Below, one piece after another: positions 17,801 through 24,500 of a DNA stretch of 24,500 nt. The stretch is taken from NCBI GenBank assembly GCA_014529385.2, contig CM043944.1, positions 87,981,384 to 88,005,883 on the forward strand, read 5' to 3'. Position 1 is the first letter of the stretch; each line of letters opens with the position of its first letter. A program made the position numbers and the translations under genes. The stretch is from Adiantum capillus-veneris (taxonomy: Eukaryota > Streptophyta > Polypodiopsida > Polypodiales > Pteridaceae). The notes beneath the pieces were generated by a model, which saw only the letters and a program-made list of their open reading frames with translations, was not told where the DNA came from and ran no database searches.

Positions 17801-19640
17801 AATGTAAATGTATAATCATGGAAAAATAAACAATACTGAACATGGTCTAACTTGGTCATCCTGCTGTAACCAGTTGTTTGGAGATGTCAAAGCAAAAGCT
17901 CGCTCAAATGTAGATCATAACCATCTCTGTTGCACGAGATAAACGTGGCGTATGTATCATATACACGCCCTAAAATATCCTGCAGGCATATGGAGAAATT
18001 TCCCAAGGGCGTATGCTCATAGCATACCCCAAACGGGAAAAATCTCAATGCAAGATTCCTAAATGAAGCCTTGCTTCACGTAAATATGTTTGGGCGGAGA
18101 GCCAACGGATGTGGCTGTAGATATCATGACAAAAAGAATGGACCGTGTCGAGCAATTTCAAGTGAAATTAACCAGTACTGTGTGGTAAGCATCCTCTATC
18201 AGCTGCAAGAAACAGTAAGAAGGAGTCGACCATGCCAAACAACTTGCCGTGTTCATCAAGTCAAGCAATAGAATGTGCCAATCTCCTTGAGTTTCCAAAA
18301 CATTGCAAATTTGCTATGCTTTTGCATCAAAATTGAACCGTTGAGAAGCCGTGCTACAGAGCAAGGGGGTTGGTACTCAAGCCATGCTTGATTCCAATCT
18401 TTAAACCAATAAAATTGTTGGTGCTTAAATTTTCACAAGCCATGCTTGTGCTTTGCGTGCCTAAAGTGTGTGCACGTATGTTGCATATCATAGCTATCAA
18501 GCAGATGCTCAATAAACAAAAATCAACTCCATACCTCATTAAGTACACATGCTGACAAAAATCTTGCCGATCCAAAAATTGAATGTAGTACCGAGGGGAA
18601 ACTGCAAATATTATGAAAGCAGTAACACAACATTGGACTACACAAATCTTGCTCATTAGCACCCTTGTACGGAGCATTGCTCATTGCAATACCAGTCACA
18701 GTCTGACTGACCATTACTGCTAGGCAACTTTGCCGCCCTGCATAAACTATGAGGGTAATCAATTGATAAAAACAAAATTGAAAGAGGTTACTTTCTATCT
18801 GTTCTTGTAGAAAAGCCGTGCATCGCCAATCATGTGTTGAACTTGGGATGATTGAAGGTGATTGAGCCTTGAGTTACAAAAGCTTTCCGCATTGAAGGTC
18901 GAAGCTGATCGTGTGTGTAATCTAACCTAGCTTGTGATGTTAAGGTCTTTGCATGGCCAATGTTGAGTGCGTGCCGCCTTCTTGCAGTCCTCTAATACCT
19001 GTAGACTGATGAATATAGTCGTGCTATCATGCCAAGTACATCAATCTACAGTAATTGTCAAGGGCGGCCTAACATGCGCATGCATGATGCCTTGTACAGG
19101 CTAACTATGTCGTACAATGACAAAGCTCGGCAAGATATGGTATAACCAAGCCTTGCAACTTTTGTAGGCTATGTTGTGGGATTGGCCCCCAAGGGTGGTC
19201 GTAGGGCTCCCAGTGTAAAAATAAGCAAAGGAAAAATAAATAAATTAAAACAAACCAACGATGGTGGGTCTATTGCAAACGACTGTGCAGGGTCAAGACC
19301 AACTCCGAGCGCGCAGTGTTGGTTACTGTTCAACGCTGCTATGACGAGTTTTTCTTAGCAGGGCGCCGTGATCTGGAGGAGCTCAAGAGATCACCGTTCC
19401 ACCCAATTAGATTCCGACCATCCCTTCTGTGTAAGGGTGCTTACACGCACGGTCATGCAAGCTTGAGCCCCCATGGAAGGGGGTGCTCCTGTGGCCCTAT
19501 CCTCTTCCTCCTTCCAAGGGACCCTGCCCATGCCATGGCAGGCAAGCTCAAAGCAGAGAGAGAGAGAGAGAGAGAGTCAACAATTCATGCCTTGCCATGC
19601 AAAAACATGCAAGCCTTCCCCTTCTCCCCTCCATCCCTAA
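14816..19640 (-). other. Interior of the non-coding element
   Basis: No gene that I can support on either strand. The longest frames are 18354-18677 (107 codons, minus) and 19316-19723 (135 codons, plus, running into the LTR), and neither shows a domain. An AG tract lies at about 19554-19576 near the PBS end. Base composition is mixed and I see no large internal repeat. Confidence 0.6.
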
Positions 19641-19652
19641 GCTCTGATACCA
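19641..19652 (-). promoter_or_regulatory. Primer-binding site, initiator tRNA-Met
   Basis: Sense TGGTATCAGAGC, the common plant initiator-Met PBS, lies one base from the LTR end at 19654. Confidence 0.88.
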
Positions 19653-19653
19653 G

Positions 19654-19802
19654 TGTAAAGCCTAGGGAACTGCCTAACCTGGATTCACCGCCCACCCTCC
19701 CTTATATAGCCCCTGGCTACTGAATCCCATGTTCCTCATTGGTAGCCGGCCACTTATTGGTCCAGGTCCATGACCTCCCCTGGATATGCCCTTGGCATGA
19801 CA
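19654..19802 (-). repeat. 5' LTR (149 bp) of the non-coding element
   Basis: TG...CA ends, same length as the partner. Sense TATA box CTATATAAGG at about 19700-19709. Confidence 0.92.
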
Positions 19803-20259
19803 GCCAAGGAGTTATGGGCGTTTTCCAACGGATGTGGAGCAAGGACATATCTCCAAATGCAATCACATATGCTCTAGTATGTTTTCAACTGATGCAGAGA
19901 GAGTGTGTCTCTCCAAATGCAATGTTGTCTCAAAGAGTGCATTCATTACATGATATGTCCAACAGGGTCACGATGTAGAGAGAGGGTATCTCTCCAATGC
20001 AATCGCATACACGTGCACCTTGAAGGCATGTGGCATTACACAAGATGCTGATATGGGCAAAAGGATTCATGATAATATTATTAGCCAGTGGTTGTTGAAA
20101 GAAAATGTCATGCTTGGCACTACCTCGGTCGACATGTATGCCAAATGTGGTGCACTTCATAAGGCAAAAAAAGTGATTGACCAGCTTCCTCTCCAAGATG
20201 TTGTCTTTCCAAATGCACTCAGTACAGGATATGACTAGCTTTGGTAGGGCCAAGGATCT
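19803..20259 (+). pseudogene. PPR gene fragment, continuation after the insertion
   Basis: The frame continues the left fragment: GVMGVFQRMWSKDISPNAITYALVCFQLMQ ... SPNAM, with a stop at about 19976-19978. A second block then reads YTCTLKACG and ADMGKRIHDNII, followed by KENVMLGTTSVDMYAKCGAL (20101-20160) and LQDVVFPNALSTGYD, stop at about 20236-20238. These are consecutive PPR-type repeats of the plant L/S class. Parts of the connecting text are shortened versions of neighbouring repeats. It is not translatable as one protein. Confidence 0.83.
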
Positions 20260-20392
20260 TTGGGCTATTTTCAGCGGTTTTCATGCTTGACACTGCCTTG
20301 GTCGACATGCATTCCAAATATGTCTACCTTGGGTAGTTCCAAGGAGCTTTGGGTTGTTTTCAACGGATGCAACATCATGCTTGGAACTACAC
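20260..20392 (+). pseudogene. Short PPR remnant
   Basis: Contains a decayed MLDTALVDMHSKYV-like segment (about 20281-20320) and a GLFSTDAT-like linker leading to the next repeat. Too short and mutated to be a gene. Confidence 0.6.
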
Positions 20393-21711
20393 TGGTCGAC
20401 ATGTATGCCAAATGTGGTGTACTTCATAAAGCTTAAAAAGTGCTTGGGGAGCTCTCAATCCAAGATGTCGTCTCTTGGAATGCATTGATTGCAGGATATG
20501 CCCAACTTGGGCAGGACTAAGGAGCTTTGGATTTTTTTTAGTGGATTCAAAGCGAAGGTGTCTCTCCATATGCAATCACATACGCTCTAGGCTTTTCAAC
20601 TGATGCAGAGCAAGAGTGTCTCTATAGATGCAATGTTATCTCAAGGAGTGCAGTGATTGTAGAATATGTCCAACATGGTCGAATCAAGAAGAGAGAGAGA
20701 GAGAGAGAGAGAGAGATCTATTTTTAATGGATGTGACATTGTGCTTGGCACTGGCATGGTCAACATGTATGCCAAATGTGGTGCACTTTATGAAGCACAA
20801 AAAGTGCTTGAGGAGATTTCTTGTCTGGGATGTCATCTCTTGGAATGCACTCATTATGGGATATTCTTGGCTTGGTAGGCCAATGAGCTCTAGGTTGTTT
20901 TCAGCCCAAGGCAAAGTGAGAGTGTCTCTTCAGATGTAATCACATATTCCATGCACTGTTTTCGATAGATGCGAATTAAGGGTGCATCTTCATATGCAAT
21001 GTTGTCTCGTGGAGTGCATTGATTGCAGGATATGTCCAACACAGTCACAAATAAGGAAGAGACAGATAGTTGTTTCTAGCATCGACAGAGAGAGGGCATC
21101 ACTCAAAATGTAGATGCAATCACATATGCCTTGCACTATTTTCAGTAGACGTGAAGCAAGGGTGCCTCTTCATATGCAATGTTATCTTGTGGAGTGCATT
21201 GACTGCAAGATATGTCCAACATGGTATGGATCAGGAAGAGAGAGATAGCTATTTCTTATAGCAATAGAGAGAGGGCATCAATCCAAATGCAATTTCGTAC
21301 ACTTACACTTCAAATGCATGTTATGTGGCATTACGCAAAATGCTAATATGGAAAAAAGAATTCACTATGATATTGTTAGCTAGTGGTCGTTGAAAGAAAA
21401 TGTTGTGTTTGGCATTGCCTTGCTCAACATGTATGCCAAACGTGATGCACTTCATCAAGCACAAAAACTGCTTGAGGAGCTTCCTGTCCGGGATGTCACC
21501 TCTTCGAATGCACAATGGGTAGCCACATAGAAAGGGGAGTATGAAGGGAGAAGGCAAAAGGCAAGGTGTCGAGTAGTCAGCAACAACAATGTTCAAGAAA
21601 AGGCATTTTCACAACTATACACAACTCCCTTTTATGGATTTTTCAAATGGAAATATTGAAAATTGAAGCAAAGTTTTACTTTTTCTATGCTATTTTTCTC
21701 AAATTAATTGC
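20393..21711 (+). pseudogene. PPR pseudogene block A of a segmental duplication
   Basis: The block opens LVDMYAKCGVLHKA (stop) KVLGE..SIQDVVSWNALIAGYAQLGQ (about 20395-20520). Further repeats include TGMVNMYAKCGALYEAQKVL (about 20745-20810) and LNMYAKRDALHQAQKLLEELP (about 21421-21490). Frames shift several times and stops are frequent. A GA tract (20689-20715) interrupts the text. Two internal copies of about 170 bp (about 20940-21110 and 21120-21290) carry HMQCCL/SPNAI-like linkers. The block ends in a non-PPR segment (21520-21711) that recurs in block B. Confidence 0.8.
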
Positions 21712-22803
21712 ATTGGTCGACATGTATGTCGAATGTGGTATACTTCATAAAGCACAAAAAGTACTTGGGGAGATTTTTATCCAGGATGTCATCTCTTGTA
21801 ATGCATTGATTGCAGGATATGCCCAACTTGGGTAGGAGTAAGGATCTCTGGATGTTTTTTAGTGGATCTGACATGAGGGTGTCTCTCCATATGCAATCAC
21901 ATACGCTCTAGGCTGTTTTTAGCTGATGCAAAGGAAGGGTGTCTCTACATATGCAATGTTGTCTCAAGGAGTGATTGATTGTAGAATATGTACAATAGGG
22001 TCGGGTCAAGAAGAGAGAGAGATTTGTTTTCAACAGATGTGACATTGTGCTTGGCACTACCATGGTCAACATGTATGCCAAATGTGGTGCACTTTATGAA
22101 GCACAAAAAGTGCTCTGTCTGGGATGTCATCTCTTGAAATACACTCATTATAGGATATGCCCAACTTGGGTAAGGCCAAGGAGCTATAGGTTGTTTTCAG
22201 CCCAAGGAGAAGTGAGAGTGTCTCTTCAGATGCAATCACATATGCCCTGCACTTTTTTCAACATATGTGAAGCAAGGGTGCCTTTTCATATGCAATGTTG
22301 TCTCATGGAGTGCATTGGTTGCATGATATGTTCAACACGGTGAGGATTAGAAAGAGAGAGATACATGTTTCTAGCAGTGACAGAGAGAAGGCATCACTCC
22401 AAATGCAAATATGTACAGTTACACTTCAAATGCATGTTATGGATAAAAGAATCCACTATGATATTTTTAGTTAGTGGTCATTGAAATAAAACATCATGCT
22501 TTGCATTGCCTTGCTCAATATGTATGCCAAATGTGGTGCACTTCAACAAACACAAAAAGTGCTTGAGGAGCTTCCTATCCACTGGGATGTCGCCTCTTAA
22601 AATGCACTATCAAGGTTGGCCATTTGGTAGCATAGAAATGGGAGGATGAAGGAAAGAGGAAAAAGACAATGTCCAGTAACAGTGTTCAAGAAAAAGCATA
22701 CTCACAACCATACACAACTCCTTTTTATGGATTTTTCAAGTGGGAAAATTGAAAGTTAAAGCAAATTTTTTACTTTTCTACACTATTTTTCTCAAAATCT
22801 AAG
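21712..22803 (+). pseudogene. PPR pseudogene block B, second copy of the duplication
   Basis: Starts ALVDMYVECGILHKAQKVLGEIF (from 21712) and follows block A in order: GYAQLG, the GA-bearing linker (about 22005-22022), TTMVNMYAKCGALYEAQKVL (about 22055-22120), one copy of the internal 170-bp unit where block A has two, LNMYAKCGALQQTQKVLEELP (about 22510-22575), and the same non-PPR tail (about 22620-22803). Offset from block A is about 1.30-1.32 kb in the first half. Many frameshifts and stops. Confidence 0.8.
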
Positions 22804-22965
22804 TTGTTTTTCCCCCTTTTCCTCTTCCTCTCAACAAGAAATTTTTATTTCAAAGCTGTGCAATTATAGGCTAAGACACATCTTTTCCAAATATTGCTTA
22901 GTAGCCTTTAGCAACTAGGCAAAGCCGTGGGCTCTGTGCACTTGAGTGGCTAACTGAGGCACAGT

Positions 22966-23027
<62 letters not shown>

Positions 23028-23100
23028 GGTGCTTGCATTAGAGATAGGGAGGTGACAAAGATTTTGTTCCCATGCACAAGAATTGGCAACAATCATTGCT
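22804..23100. other. Spacer with long GA microsatellite
   Basis: No gene. It carries a T-rich stretch and an uninterrupted GA tract at 22971-23024 (27 units). Confidence 0.7.
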
Positions 23101-23408
23101 ATCACGCCAACCAATCCAAGGTGGTGCACTTCATAAAGCACAAAAAGTGTTGAGGAGCTTCCTTCTACGGGATGTCATCTCTTGGAATGCACTAATCGCG
23201 GGATATTCCCAACTTTGGTAGGGCAAAGAAGCTTTGGGCTGTTTTTGGGAGATGTGAAGCGAGGGTGTCTCTCCAATGCTTGAGGCAAGGACCAAATGCA
23301 ATCATGTACACTTTCACGTGCTGATATGGGCAAAAGAATTCACGATGATATTGTAAGTCAGGGGTTGTTGATAAAAAACATGGTGCTTGGCACTACCTTG
23401 GTCAACAT
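23101..23408 (+). pseudogene. Terminal PPR remnants
   Basis: GGALHKAQKVL-like (about 23118-23152) and RDVISWNALIAGYSQL-like (about 23165-23215) segments are in shifted frames. After them come ADMGKRIHDDIVSQGLLIKN-like text (about 23320-23380) and GTTLVNM (23390-23408). PPR similarity stops abruptly at about 23408. Confidence 0.75.
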
Positions 23409-24500
23409 GTACCATTGTACCGTTGGTAAGAGCGAGCGAGACCCACCGTAGGCAGGTCACACAAGCTAGCTCTTTAGAGTTCTTGTGGTTTTCGATAGAG
23501 ATGATCACTTTTTGGCTTTCTTGAATAATCTCTTTGAAATTGGCCATTGAGTGAGGATTTTTTAAGACACATTTGTGCCTAAATTTTCAAACTTTCTTGA
23601 AGTCATAGAAGCGGACAATTTGTGTGCACATAAGGTTGGCTTGGTTTTTCCAACTCTTTCCTCCCAGGAGGAAGTGCTTCTTGAAGAATAGGATCTTCCA
23701 AGAGGATGATTTCACACTCTTACTTGATCTTCTCTTCCTTCCCTTGGAATATTAAGAAGATACCCTCATCACATCCTAATTTTCTAGATTTTGCAAGGGT
23801 CTTCAATCAATCACGCTCATCCAACCTTTGAAGTCCAAAGGTTGGAATGTTTTCAGCCTAAAGATTTAATTGTAAGCTTTTTGGTTTGCATATTATGCAA
23901 TCCCTTGAGATTCCATGGGCTCCCCCACCTAATTTTTAAAAGTTTTAGAAACTCTCGATTCTTTTTTGCCTTGAATCATACCCAGACCCATGCAACCACA
24001 ATGCCTTTGGACACTCCATACAAGCCATGCGATTAGATCTCCATGCTATTATAAACCTTCCTACACAACCTAATAAAAAGAAACATCATGAGCATATGCC
24101 CATCTTAGTTTCTCCAATGCCTTCTAATTGTTGTTGTTTGTGTGTCACCCTGACCGTCTCAATTCTCCTCACCCAACAACTCCTCATCCTCCTCTTGGTC
24201 ATGCTACTTATATATCCCATCTCCCCCCACCCCCTTCTTTTGCCCACTTCTCACTTCTTTTCATTCGGTTAACTTCCATTTGATTCTCATAGTGCACCAC
24301 ATTAATTAAAAAATTTAATGTAGTCCGCTTGACAAGTGTATACCTTTGAAGATATCTTTGTAGATTTTTTCCCAAAACCTACTTAGGACCTAAACCCAAA
24401 CTTTGTTATTCCTAAGTTGGATAAGTCCGGAGGTGTTTGGTAATCCATGAGTGTGAGATGCTAATTTAAACAAGTGACAAAATCACGCGGCTTGCCCATT
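23409..24500. other. Right flank, no recognisable gene
   Basis: The sequence changes character after the last PPR remnant. Frames at 23791-24036 and 24027-24272 (81 codons each, plus) have no domain, and the second is a low-complexity Leu/Pro/Ser frame in a CT-rich stretch. An A/T inverted repeat lies at about 24301-24322. I see nothing else specific. Confidence 0.5.

Larger units (their letters stand above)
14650..19802 (-). mobile_element. Non-coding LTR retrotransposon (LARD-like), 5153 bp, inserted in a PPR array
   Basis: Two 149-bp direct repeats (14650-14798 and 19654-19802) begin TGTAAAGCC and end GCATGACA. A perfect 5-bp duplication GCCAA flanks the pair. Just inside the left repeat lies a polypurine tract, and just inside the right repeat an initiator-Met PBS, so sense is minus. 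By eye the LTRs differ at about 11 positions (about 7%), so the insertion is not recent. The 4.86-kb interior has no minus frame longer than about 107 codons and no retroviral motif I recognise. With LTRs still 93% alike, gag-pol decay alone would not erase all long frames, so it probably inserted without coding capacity and depended on enzymes in trans. Confidence 0.88.

Noticed and set aside
14816-19640. Decayed copia gag-pol inside the 149-bp-LTR element
   Set aside because: I found no RT, integrase, protease or zinc-knuckle motif on either strand, and LTR divergence of about 7% is too low to erase a full polyprotein.
14480-23408. A functional PPR gene with introns
   Set aside because: Repeats are out of order, lack a start, targeting peptide and C-terminal domain, and each block has stops and frameshifts.
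23415-23470. tRNA-derived SINE (CGTTGGTAAGAGC resembles a D arm)
   Set aside because: No B-box follows at the right distance and there is no A-rich tail or target duplication that I can see.

Overview
This window is non-genic, repeat-dominated DNA from a land plant. It is built almost entirely of LTR retrotransposons nested in one another, plus a decayed tandem array of pentatricopeptide-repeat (PPR) gene fragments. The plant-type PPR motifs, the Ogre/Tat/Athila-like integrase tail, and primer-binding sites matching tRNA-Asp and initiator tRNA-Met point to a vascular plant with a large genome. The PPR wording (MYAKCGALHKAQKVL, GYAQLGQG) reminds me of ferns, but that is an impression and not a demonstration. 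I see no intact host gene.

Layout. (1) 1 to about 13430: an old Ty3/gypsy element in minus orientation, called the outer element. Its 5' LTR begins at 12594 and a decayed PBS lies at 12574-12591. The long leader contains repeats and palindromes. The gag, zinc-knuckle and protease regions (4363 down to 436) are broken by stops and frameshifts, and pol runs off the left edge (429 down to 1). (2) 4688-11159: a younger composite element, also minus, inserted into the outer leader and flanked by TTTGT/TTTGC. In sense order it reads LTR1, normal 18-nt PBS, short leader, truncated LTR2, an almost complete copy of tRNA-Asp(GTC) including CCA, the C-terminal part of integrase, a second retropepsin-like ORF, a 140-aa acidic ORF, polypurine tract, LTR3, PBS-like segment, and half of a fourth LTR. 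(3) 13430-14480: noncoding sequence with large GA and TG microsatellites and a Helitron-like 5' end. (4) 14480-23408: a degenerate PPR array on the plus strand. It is split by (5) 14650-19802, a 5153-bp non-coding LTR element in minus orientation with 149-bp LTRs, an initiator-Met PBS and a perfect GCCAA target duplication. (6) 23409-24500: no recognisable gene.

The most unusual feature is the tRNA-Asp copy. Next to LTR1 the tRNA match stops at exactly 18 nt, one base before A58. Next to LTR2 it continues through the T, anticodon and D arms and then joins integrase codons directly. This looks like a fossil of reverse transcription in which plus-strand synthesis ran through the whole primer tRNA and then re-primed inside pol. 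A second unusual feature is an aspartic-protease-like domain placed after integrase, in the same frame and separated from it by one TAA.
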